64,000 nt of DNA from assembly GCF_003097655.1 (NCBI RefSeq), contig NZ_QCZH01000013.1, positions 1 through 64,000 on the forward strand, given 5' to 3'. Below the pieces are notes generated by a model. The model saw only the letters and a program-made list of their open reading frames with translations. It ran no database searches and was not told the origin of the DNA. Below, piece after piece: positions 18,901 to 27,416 of the stretch (its first letter is position 1; each line of letters begins with the position of its first letter). Source of the stretch: Flavobacterium laiguense. Its GTDB lineage: Bacteria > Bacteroidota > Bacteroidia > Flavobacteriales > Flavobacteriaceae. A program made the position numbers and the translations under genes.

Positions 18901-18955
18901 ATTGAATAGAATAAAAGCAGAAGAAGCCAAAACCAATTCATCAATAACGAAATAG
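15941..18955 (+). CDS. Large exported tetratricopeptide-repeat protein
   Basis: 1004 residues with an N-terminal signal sequence (MQKLPKLFLFLFIVQITSLY, SQ cleavage). The rest is a nearly unbroken chain of TPR-like helical hairpins, recognisable by recurring motifs such as DFDKALSLYEDQQYASAQILF, YQLGYAYYMQKDYDNAISQF and VLRQGLIYYNSDRDDLALTKF. It probably acts as a periplasmic or outer-membrane-associated scaffold. It is followed after 9 bp by a phzF gene and then a TonB-receptor-like barrel gene, forming one plus-strand unit. A link with the barrel protein is inferred from position only. Confidence 0.85.
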   Translation: MQKLPKLFLFLFIVQITSLYSQESAIYTYPLKDFDKALSLYEDQQYASAQILFENIKAVSKNEGTLSDCAYYIANCAIRTDQDNAEELINNFVVDYPASRKQNQAFIDVAYYYFDHREYKEALQWFEKVDEIVLRNNERNKFNFEKGYSYFVAKKMKEAKSYFNRVVNSEEYAKQSKYYLGFMAYESDDYAEANKQFDQVSGDEKYAEKLSYYKSDMSFKSGNFQKAIDLGIKAMPKSTALEKSELNKIIGESYFNLKQYNEAIPYLVGYKGKNGKWNNTDFYQLGYAYYMQKDYDNAISQFNKIIDGKDFIAQNAYYHLGESYLESGKKQQALNAFKNASEMNFNLKLQEDASLNYVKLSYEIGNSYQSVPEVLLGFVNKYPNNPNNSAIEKLLIDSYISSKNYKEALTLLEKNKTPENSVAYQKVVFYRGLELFTEGNYSQSLILFEKAIKEQKDPIITARATFWKGESEYNLEDYKEALLGYQQFSDLAKAKETAEFKNINYNIAYANFKLKEYDAAGNSFQSQIDNNKADKFRLNDSYLRLADCRFVTTKYQSALDAYIKVIESKSVDGDYAYFQEALCYGFLSKNSKKIEELNAFLTSYPKSDYQDDVLFELGNTYVAENKPDLAIKTYDKLITTNKNSSYTSRSVLRQGLIYYNSDRDDLALTKFKKVASDFPKTPEAYEAVATARLIYVDNGKVDEYATWVRTLDFVAVTDVDLDNDTFEAAEKQYELSNAKQAISGFSNYIKKFPNGIHILKANFVLAQLYFAEGSESKSVPNYEFVIDQPRCEYTEQALVRLAEIFLKDRNCDKGISVLVRLEKEADFSQNKTFSQANLMKCYYDVKDYPNSVAYADKVLANPKTEENVKSDAQIIVARSAMQSGDEAKAKGAYAKLLSVSKGELAAEALYYDAYFKNKDGKFEISNTVIQKLAKNYSSYRYFGAKGLILMAKNYYGLKDSYQATYVLENVIENFTDYSDVIEEAKTELNRIKAEEAKTNSSITK

Positions 18956-18964
18956 AAAAACAGA

Positions 18965-19828
18965 ATGAAATTACCTTTTTATATAGTAGATGTTTTTGCA
19001 GAGAAAAAATATGATGGAAATCAATTGGCTGTTTTTTTGGAGGCTGATACTTTAAGTACAGAAAAGATGCAAGAAATAGCACGCGAAATTAACTTTGCCG
19101 AAAGTACTTTTATTACTAAGATGCAACCTGAAAATAATAGTGCATCTATTAGAATTTTTACTCCCGTTAGTGAAATGCAATTTGCAGGTCATCCTATAAT
19201 TGGGACTTCGTGGGTTTTGATGAATAAAATAGTAGAGACTCATCCTCGAAATTTTAAATTATCGGTTCCAATTGGTGAAATTCCAATTCAGCAGTCAGAG
19301 GATTTGGTTTGGCTACAGGCAGCTCAACCTGAATTTTTAGATGTTTTCTCAAAAGAAGATTTTGCTTCTTTTAGTAATTTGAGTTCTGAAGATTTTGATG
19401 ATGAATTTTCCATTCAAGAAGTTTCTACGGGAAGTGCGTTTGTGGTTGTACCACTTAAAAATATAAAAGCTCTGGAAGATTTAAATCTCGAATTGATCAA
19501 AATGAAAGAATGGTTGCAAGCTCATTGTAAAACAAATCATAGAGCATTATATTTCTATTGTTTTGACCAAGGGGAACTTTACAGTAGAATGTTATGTATT
19601 GAAAATAATCAGCTTATAGAAGATGCTGCAACCGGAAGTGCGAGTACGTGCCTGCAAGCTTTTCTTTTGAAATACCATTCGCCAGAAATTAAATTGATCA
19701 ATCATCAAGGGGATTTTATCGATAGACCTTCACGAATCTATTTCGATGGAAAATTATCCGAAGACCATTTTGATATAAAAATTGGTGGAAAAACGCAATT
19801 CATTGCAAAGGGAGAATGGGATGTGTAA
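18965..19828 (+). CDS. PhzF family isomerase/epimerase
   Basis: 287 residues, normal PhzF length, with the two-lobed diaminopimelate-epimerase-like fold signatures: VDVFAEKKYDGNQLAVF at the start, the catalytic glutamate E46 in NFAESTFI, MQFAGHPIIGTSWVL and the second-lobe EDAATGSASTCLQAF. Characterised PhzF isomerises a phenazine precursor; most bacterial homologues have unknown substrates and no phenazine genes are present here. It is embedded between the TPR gene (9-bp gap) and the barrel gene, so it is presumably co-transcribed. Confidence 0.88.
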   Translation: MKLPFYIVDVFAEKKYDGNQLAVFLEADTLSTEKMQEIAREINFAESTFITKMQPENNSASIRIFTPVSEMQFAGHPIIGTSWVLMNKIVETHPRNFKLSVPIGEIPIQQSEDLVWLQAAQPEFLDVFSKEDFASFSNLSSEDFDDEFSIQEVSTGSAFVVVPLKNIKALEDLNLELIKMKEWLQAHCKTNHRALYFYCFDQGELYSRMLCIENNQLIEDAATGSASTCLQAFLLKYHSPEIKLINHQGDFIDRPSRIYFDGKLSEDHFDIKIGGKTQFIAKGEWDV

Positions 19829-19875
19829 GGCAGAAGTTAGAGGTGAGAAGGCAGAAAATAGAAAATAGACAAAAG

Positions 19876-21708
19876 ATGATAATCAACAACATAAAAGCAT
19901 TCATGAATAAACAATCAAGGTTTTCGGCTTCCTTTCTTTTGGGGGAGTCCCGATGGTTATCGGGAGGGGTGGGGATTTTGCTCCTATTCCTTTCCCAATT
20001 TTCATTTGCTCAAAACAAACAAGAAAATATAGGAACAGAAGTTGTAAATGTGGTAAAACCATATGCTCCAACAATTTCAGATGCTTTCAAAGTAAAAGAA
20101 GTTCCAGTGATTACAAACGATGAGAATGCCAAAAAAGAAAGTGTGAAATATTCCATTTTGCCTTTTCCTGTAGCCTCTACTTTTTTGCCTTCTAAAGGAA
20201 ATGCCGAAGGAGTTGAAAAAGCAAAACAAGTACGTTTGTTCAAGAATTATGCAACTTTGGGTTTAGGTAATTATGGTGTCCTAAACGCTGAGCTATTTGT
20301 AACAGATGATCTTAATAACAATGAGTACGTTAGTGGGATGTTTCGTCATCAATCCTCTCAAGGCGGATTGAAAGATGTTGTCCTGGATAATGGCTTTTAT
20401 GACACTGCGATTGATCTGGTTTATGGAACAAACGAAAAAGAAATGGCGTGGAATGTCAATGCTGGATATCAAAACCAAATCTATAATTGGTTCGGATTGC
20501 CAGATAATTTTGGGAATACGTTGACACTTCCGGAAAGTATAGCGTTGGTGAATAGCATTAATCCGCAACAATCCTATAATTCGATCTCGGTGGGAGGTGA
20601 TATTGCTTTTGAAGAAGGTATTTTGAACAATGCTAATTTAAAATTCAATCATTTTTCGGATGCGTATAGCTCATCTGAAAATCGATTTTTGCTAACGCCA
20701 ACTTTTAAGTTTGATGTTATGGACGAAGCAATAAAAACAAAAGTTATTGTCGATTATGTTGGTGGAAGTTTCAAAAGTGATTATTTAGGGACCAATACGA
20801 CTCCTTTAAAATATGGTTATACAAATTTGGGTATTGTTCCAAGTTTTGAAATGATAAAAGAAGATTGGACACTGAATATAGGTGCCGGTTTGATGTATAG
20901 TATGGGAACCGAAAATAAAACGAACAAATTCTATGTGTATCCTTCGGTGACAGCTTCCTGTAAAATAGTGGGTGATTTGATGATTTTCTATTCGGGTGCA
21001 GTTGGGGATTTAAGGCAAAATACGTATACCGATTTTGTGGATGCCAATCCGTTTGTTTCGCCTACATTAAACATAAAACCAACCAATGAATTGTATGATG
21101 TTCATGCAGGTTTAAAAGGAAAACTGGCAAGTACGGTTAGTTATGATATAAAAGCTTCCTATATATATGATGAAAATTGCGCCTTGTTTGTAAGTAATGA
21201 TTATAACGAAAAAAGCACCAATGCCAATTATGCTTTTGGAAATTCCTTAAGTGTGGTTTACGATGACATGAAAACGATCCGTTTTTATGGAGAGCTAAAA
21301 GCCGATTTGACAAAAGGAGTGACAGTTGGAGTTGATGCGACTTTTAGTAGTTATTACAATAAAATACAAAGTGAAGCATGGAATTTACCCGCTATTGAAT
21401 TGAATTCGACTTTAGATTTTGCAATTACCGAAAAATGGTTTGCAGGAGTTAATTTGTTTTATGTAGGGGAGCGTAAAGACCAGCAGTCAAATACAGATAT
21501 TGTTTATATTGTAGCTCCAGATTTTGTTCCTATAACGTTAGACAGTTATTTGGATTTGAATGCCAATGTAAGATTCAAATACAACGAAAGATTCACAGCC
21601 TTTTTAAAAGCGAATAACATCACAAACAACGGCTATCAAAAATGGCTGAATTATCCTGTACAAGGTTTTCAAGTACTATTGGGAGCGAATTGTAAATTTG
21701 ATTTTTAG
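19876..21708 (+). CDS. TonB-dependent-receptor-like outer-membrane beta-barrel protein
   Basis: About 611 residues (602 if the ATG at 19903 is used). A hydrophobic export signal ends LLLFLSQFSFAQ. The next region, EVVNVVKPYAPTISDAFKVKE, leads into amphipathic strands and ends with an aromatic C-terminus (QVLLGANCKFDF), as in outer-membrane barrels. Late strands such as RFTAFLKANNITNNGYQKW resemble TonB receptors, but I see no clear plug domain, so it may not be an active transporter. The signal peptide is split by GESRWLSGGV, encoded by a palindromic repeat at 19948-19965. The frame is open back to 19816 inside phzF, but that part is low-complexity repeat, not gene. Downstream partner of the TPR protein. 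Confidence 0.75.
   Translation: MIINNIKAFMNKQSRFSASFLLGESRWLSGGVGILLLFLSQFSFAQNKQENIGTEVVNVVKPYAPTISDAFKVKEVPVITNDENAKKESVKYSILPFPVASTFLPSKGNAEGVEKAKQVRLFKNYATLGLGNYGVLNAELFVTDDLNNNEYVSGMFRHQSSQGGLKDVVLDNGFYDTAIDLVYGTNEKEMAWNVNAGYQNQIYNWFGLPDNFGNTLTLPESIALVNSINPQQSYNSISVGGDIAFEEGILNNANLKFNHFSDAYSSSENRFLLTPTFKFDVMDEAIKTKVIVDYVGGSFKSDYLGTNTTPLKYGYTNLGIVPSFEMIKEDWTLNIGAGLMYSMGTENKTNKFYVYPSVTASCKIVGDLMIFYSGAVGDLRQNTYTDFVDANPFVSPTLNIKPTNELYDVHAGLKGKLASTVSYDIKASYIYDENCALFVSNDYNEKSTNANYAFGNSLSVVYDDMKTIRFYGELKADLTKGVTVGVDATFSSYYNKIQSEAWNLPAIELNSTLDFAITEKWFAGVNLFYVGERKDQQSNTDIVYIVAPDFVPITLDSYLDLNANVRFKYNERFTAFLKANNITNNGYQKWLNYPVQGFQVLLGANCKFDF
19931..19975. repeat. Palindrome nested in a second repeat, inside a signal-peptide coding region
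   Basis: TCCCGATGGTTATCGGGA (19948-19965) is a near-palindrome of the same type as 4291 and 5270. The sequences on each side (CTTTCTTTTGGGGGAG before, GGGGTGGGG after) resemble the two halves of the hairpin repeat at 15822. The block is in frame. Confidence 0.6.
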
Positions 21709-21760
21709 ATATAGAATAATTTAAAAAATCTAAGTAGTCTAATAATCTAATAGTCTAAAT

Positions 21761-22210
21761 ATGACTTTCAAACAAAAAATATACCAACAATACCATCAAT
21801 TAGTTCAGGATAGAATCGACGTATTCAAAGACATGATTGTGGCTCTTACCGAAGATTCAAAAAACGATGCGAAAGGTTCGGCCGGAGATAAGCACGAGAC
21901 AGCCTTGTCTATGATGCATCTTGAACAAGAGAAACTCAATACGAAACTCAAAGAAGTATTGACTCAAAAAGCAGTTTTAGACAAAATAGATGCTTCTTTA
22001 GTTGCCGAAACTATTGTTTTAGGAAGCTTGGTAAAAGCGAATGGAATCTATTTGTATCTCAGTCTTGCGCTTCCAAAAATCAATGTCGAGGGAGTTAATA
22101 TTATTGCTTTGTCTCCACAATCGCCTTTGGGGAATAAATTAATGGGAAACAAGGAGGGATTTACTTTTGAGATAAATACGACTACTTATACTATCGAAAG
22201 TGTGGAGTAG
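21761..22210 (+). CDS. Gre-factor-like small protein (GreA/GreB C-terminal-like domain)
   Basis: 149 residues. The N-terminal half is a charged helical, probably coiled-coil region (GDKHETALSMMHLEQEKLNTK). The C-terminal half, GSLVKANGIYLYLSLAL...IIALSPQSPLGNKLMGNKEGFTFEI, follows the GreA/GreB C-terminal pattern in which S-P-L/I-A/G-x-x-L-x-G-K/N-x-x-G-D marks the FKBP-like domain that binds RNA polymerase. It could be a transcript-cleavage or secondary-channel factor paralogue. Similar short proteins may carry other names in databases. It has its own ATG after an AT-rich micro-repeat (21725-21759). Activity is inference. Confidence 0.6.
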   Translation: MTFKQKIYQQYHQLVQDRIDVFKDMIVALTEDSKNDAKGSAGDKHETALSMMHLEQEKLNTKLKEVLTQKAVLDKIDASLVAETIVLGSLVKANGIYLYLSLALPKINVEGVNIIALSPQSPLGNKLMGNKEGFTFEINTTTYTIESVE

Positions 22211-22401
22211 CTTTGTTTTAAATCTCATCTTACGATTTTTAACCTTATTTTGTGGTTTGATTAGTTTTTGATTACATAATTACGGGTTGTTTTGTTTTTT
22301 AGTTATAATTTGAAACTAAATAATGCGAATGTGTTTCTCAATTAAAACTAAATATACATCTTTGCCATATCAAAATAAACTAACAGTTAAAATATAAAGT
22401 T

Positions 22402-24078
22402 ATGTGTGGAATAGTATGTGCCTTTGACCTAAAGCAAAAAGCAGAAGTTTTAAGACCTCAAGTGTTGGAAATGTCTAAAATCATTCGTCATCGTGGACCG
22501 GATTGGAGCGGAATTTTTAGCAATGATAAAGCAATTTTGTCTCATGAGCGTTTAGCGATTGTTGATCCAGCTTCTGGAAAACAACCTTTATTCAGTGAAG
22601 ATGGAAATTTGGTTTTGGCAGCCAACGGAGAAATATACAACCACAGAGAATTGCGTAAACAATTTGAAGGGAAATATCATTTTAAAACCGAAAGTGACTG
22701 TGAAGTTATTTTGGCTTTATACAAAGAAAAAGGGCCACATTTTATAGATGAAATGAATGGTATTTTTGGATTTGCGATTTATGATGTTGAAAAAGACGAG
22801 TATTTTGTAGCTCGTGACCACATGGGAATTATTCCATTGTACATTGGTTGGGATCAACACGGAACTTTTTATGTGGCTTCAGAATTGAAAGCTCTAGAAG
22901 GATATTGTGCCAAAATTCAATTGTTTCCTCCAGGACATTATATGTCAAGCAAAGATGGTGAATTTGTACAATGGTACAAAAGAGAATGGGTCGATTATGA
23001 TGCCGTAAAAGATAACGAAACTAGTATTTCGGATATTAAAGTGGCATTGGAAGCTGCAGTTCACAGACAATTGATGAGTGATGTGCCTTATGGAGTTTTG
23101 CTTTCAGGTGGTTTGGATTCTTCGATTACTTCGGCTGTAGCCAAAAAATATGCTCAAAAACGTGTTGAATCAGGAGATGTAGCCGATGCTTGGTATCCAC
23201 AATTACATTCTTTTTCTGTAGGGTTGGAAGGTTCTCCGGATTTAGCAGCTGCTCAAATTGTAGCAGACCATATCGGTACTATTCATCACGAAATAAAATT
23301 CACCATCCAAGAAGGTTTGGATGCGGTACGCGATGTGATTTACAGTTTGGAAACTTATGATGTTACCACGGTTAGAGCGTCAACTCCAATGTGGTTAATG
23401 GCGAGAGTGATTAAATCGATGGGTATAAAGATGGTACTGTCTGGAGAAGGGGCAGACGAATTGTTTGGAGGGTATTTATACTTCCATAAAGCGCCAAATG
23501 CAAGAGAATTTCATGAAGAAAATGTCCGTAAATTAAGTAAATTACACATGTACGACTGTTTGCGTGCTAATAAAAGTTTAGCAGCATGGGGAATTGAAGG
23601 GCGTGTTCCATTTTTAGATAAAGAATTTATGGATGTGGCGATGAGAATCAATCCACAAGATAAAATGATTAACAAAGAACATCCGATGGAAAAATGGGTG
23701 GTTCGTAAAGCTTTTGAAGACATGTTGCCGGAAAGTGTGGCATGGAGACAAAAAGAACAATTTAGTGATGGAGTAGGATACAGCTGGATTGATACTTTGA
23801 AAGAAGTGGTGGCTGAGGCTGTTTCAGATGAGCAATTAGCAAATGCAAAATTCCGTTTTCCGTTGCAAACACCAACTTCAAAAGAAGAGTATTACTACCG
23901 TTCTATTTTTAATGAGCATTTCCCAAGTGATGCAGCCGCTTTATGCGTGCCACAAGAGGCAAGTGTGGCTTGTAGTACAAAAATCGCTTTAGAGTGGGAT
24001 GCAGCATTCAAAAACATGAATGATCCATCGGGTAGAGCAGTTGCCAGTGTGCATGATGACGCTTATGTAAAAGCATAA
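22402..24078 (+). CDS. asnB: Asparagine synthase (glutamine-hydrolysing), AsnB
   Basis: 558 residues, close to E. coli AsnB. The mature N-terminal cysteine nucleophile (MCGIVCAFD) opens the Ntn glutaminase domain, with RHRGPDWSG and NGEIYNHRELR. The synthetase domain carries the ATP-pyrophosphatase loop LLSGGLDSS (about residues 233-241) and VLSGEGADELFGGYLYF. It makes asparagine from aspartate, glutamine and ATP in the cytosol. It is monocistronic, with a strong terminator at 24101-24133. The 191-bp upstream gap holds only a weak promoter-like CAtcTTTG (22357-22364). Confidence 0.95.
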   Translation: MCGIVCAFDLKQKAEVLRPQVLEMSKIIRHRGPDWSGIFSNDKAILSHERLAIVDPASGKQPLFSEDGNLVLAANGEIYNHRELRKQFEGKYHFKTESDCEVILALYKEKGPHFIDEMNGIFGFAIYDVEKDEYFVARDHMGIIPLYIGWDQHGTFYVASELKALEGYCAKIQLFPPGHYMSSKDGEFVQWYKREWVDYDAVKDNETSISDIKVALEAAVHRQLMSDVPYGVLLSGGLDSSITSAVAKKYAQKRVESGDVADAWYPQLHSFSVGLEGSPDLAAAQIVADHIGTIHHEIKFTIQEGLDAVRDVIYSLETYDVTTVRASTPMWLMARVIKSMGIKMVLSGEGADELFGGYLYFHKAPNAREFHEENVRKLSKLHMYDCLRANKSLAAWGIEGRVPFLDKEFMDVAMRINPQDKMINKEHPMEKWVVRKAFEDMLPESVAWRQKEQFSDGVGYSWIDTLKEVVAEAVSDEQLANAKFRFPLQTPTSKEEYYYRSIFNEHFPSDAAALCVPQEASVACSTKIALEWDAAFKNMNDPSGRAVASVHDDAYVKA

Positions 24079-24100
24079 ATATAATTTTGAATTTAGTTTT

Positions 24101-24133
24101 AAAAACGGCTTCTATTTTGAAGCCGTTTTTTTT
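24101..24133 (+). terminator. Rho-independent terminator of asnB
   Basis: AAAACGGCTTC pairs with GAAGCCGTTTT around a short loop, followed by a run of eight or more T, 22 bases after the asnB stop. Confidence 0.9.
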
Positions 24134-24209
24134 ATGGATATAAACCATAAATGTTAATAACTTAAACGCTTAAAACAGGAATAAATAGGTAAAATAGATA
24201 GTGTTTTTA

Positions 24210-24217
24210 TATATTTG
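24210..24217 (+). promoter_or_regulatory. -7 box of the gyrB promoter
   Basis: TATATTTG is a perfect TAnnTTTG match 41 bases before the gyrB ATG. No clear TTG is seen at the -33 position. Confidence 0.5.
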
Positions 24218-24225
24218 CGTGTTAG

Positions 24226-26202
<1,977 letters not shown>

Positions 26203-26256
26203 TGTTCTATAATACTGTATTTTTTTTAATTATAAATTAACAAAAAAACATATAAA

Positions 26257-27192
26257 ATGAAAGTTACCATTGTAGGAGCAGGAAATGTGGGAGCATCCTG
26301 TGCAGATTCAATTTCTTATAGAGGAATTGCAAGTGAAGTAGTGTTATTGGATATTAGAGAGGGTTTTGCCGAAGGTAAAGCAATGGATATTATGCAATGT
26401 GCTACAAACACTGGTTTTAATACAAATGTTTCAGGTGTTACTAATGATTATTCTAAAACAGCAAACAGTGATGTGGTTGTGATTACCTCTGGGATTCCTA
26501 GAAAACCAGGTATGACCAGAGAAGAATTAATCGGGATTAATGCAGGAATTGTGAAAACAGTTGCAGAGAATGTATTGGTGCATTCGCCAAATTGTATTGT
26601 TGTTGTGGTTTCTAATCCAATGGATACCATGACTTATTTGGCTTTGAAATCAACAGGTTTGCCAAAAAATAGAATTATAGGAATGGGAGGAGCTTTAGAT
26701 AGTTCTCGTTTTAGATATTATTTGTCTAAAGCGTTAGATAAACCGTCTAATGATATTTCGGCTATGGTTATTGGTGGTCATGGTGATACCACAATGATTC
26801 CGTTAACTCGTTTGGCTTCTTATAATGGTATTCCGGTTTCTCAATTTTTATCTCAAGAAGAGTTAGAAAAAGTAGCTGCTGCAACTATGGTTGGTGGTGC
26901 TACGCTTACTGGTCTTTTGGGAACATCTGCTTGGTATGCTCCGGGAGCTTCTGTTGCTTATTTGGTAGATAGTATATTGAATGACCAAAAGAAAATGATT
27001 GCTTGTTCTGTTTTTGTTGAAGGGGAGTACGGACAAAATGATATTTGTATCGGGGTACCTTGTATTATAGGCAAAAACGGAGTTGAAGAAATAGTTGACA
27101 TTAAATTAAATGATGCTGAAAAAGCTGCTTTTGCAAAAAGTGCTGAGGCTGTTAGAAACATGAATGCTGATTTAAAATCGGTATTGGCATAA
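26257..27192 (+). CDS. mdh: Malate dehydrogenase (NAD-dependent, LDH-like type)
   Basis: 311 residues. The Rossmann motif VGAGNVGASCADSI is at the N-terminus, the substrate arginines lie in SGIPRKPGMTREEL, and the catalytic histidine is in VIGGHGDTTMIPL. The overall pattern is that of the LDH-like malate dehydrogenases of Bacteroidetes and Chlorobi rather than the E. coli type. It interconverts malate and oxaloacetate in the TCA cycle. It is probably read from the gyrB transcript or a weak promoter in the 54-bp gap, and is closed by a terminator at 27207-27241. Confidence 0.95.
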   Translation: MKVTIVGAGNVGASCADSISYRGIASEVVLLDIREGFAEGKAMDIMQCATNTGFNTNVSGVTNDYSKTANSDVVVITSGIPRKPGMTREELIGINAGIVKTVAENVLVHSPNCIVVVVSNPMDTMTYLALKSTGLPKNRIIGMGGALDSSRFRYYLSKALDKPSNDISAMVIGGHGDTTMIPLTRLASYNGIPVSQFLSQEELEKVAAATMVGGATLTGLLGTSAWYAPGASVAYLVDSILNDQKKMIACSVFVEGEYGQNDICIGVPCIIGKNGVEEIVDIKLNDAEKAAFAKSAEAVRNMNADLKSVLA

Positions 27193-27206
27193 TAAATTGG
27201 CGTATA

Positions 27207-27241
27207 AAAAAAGAAGGCTGCAGTATTGCAGTCTTTTTTTT
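27207..27241 (+). terminator. Rho-independent terminator of mdh
   Basis: AAGGCTGCA pairs with TGCAGTCTT (one G-U pair), followed by eight T, about 15 bases after the mdh stop. Confidence 0.85.
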
Positions 27242-27260
27242 GATAATAATCAATAAAAAA

Positions 27261-27291
27261 TTGGTTAATCTTAGCGTTAATTATATATTTG
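27261..27291 (+). promoter_or_regulatory. Promoter of secDF
   Basis: A -33 element TTGG (27261-27264) and a -7 box TATATTTG (27284-27291) are separated by 19 bp, a full match to the Bacteroidetes housekeeping promoter. Transcription should start near 27298, giving a leader of about 120 nt before the ATG at 27417. Confidence 0.7.
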
Positions 27292-27416
27292 CTCGGTTTA
27301 AAAAAAATGACATAAATCGTGCAGTTCTTTTTTGTTTTCAAAAATCGACGTAGTGGCTTATTTTATAGGGTTTAAAACAAAAATAAATAAATAAAAATAA
27401 TTAATTTTTAGTAATA

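Noticed and set aside
19816..19875. N-terminal extension of the barrel protein overlapping phzF
   Set aside because: The sequence is purine-rich low-complexity filler (AGAAGGCAGAAAATAG-like) and places the signal peptide too deep.
22357..22364. CATCTTTG as an asnB promoter -7 box
   Set aside because: One mismatch to TAnnTTTG and no -33 element at a suitable distance; too weak to list as a feature.
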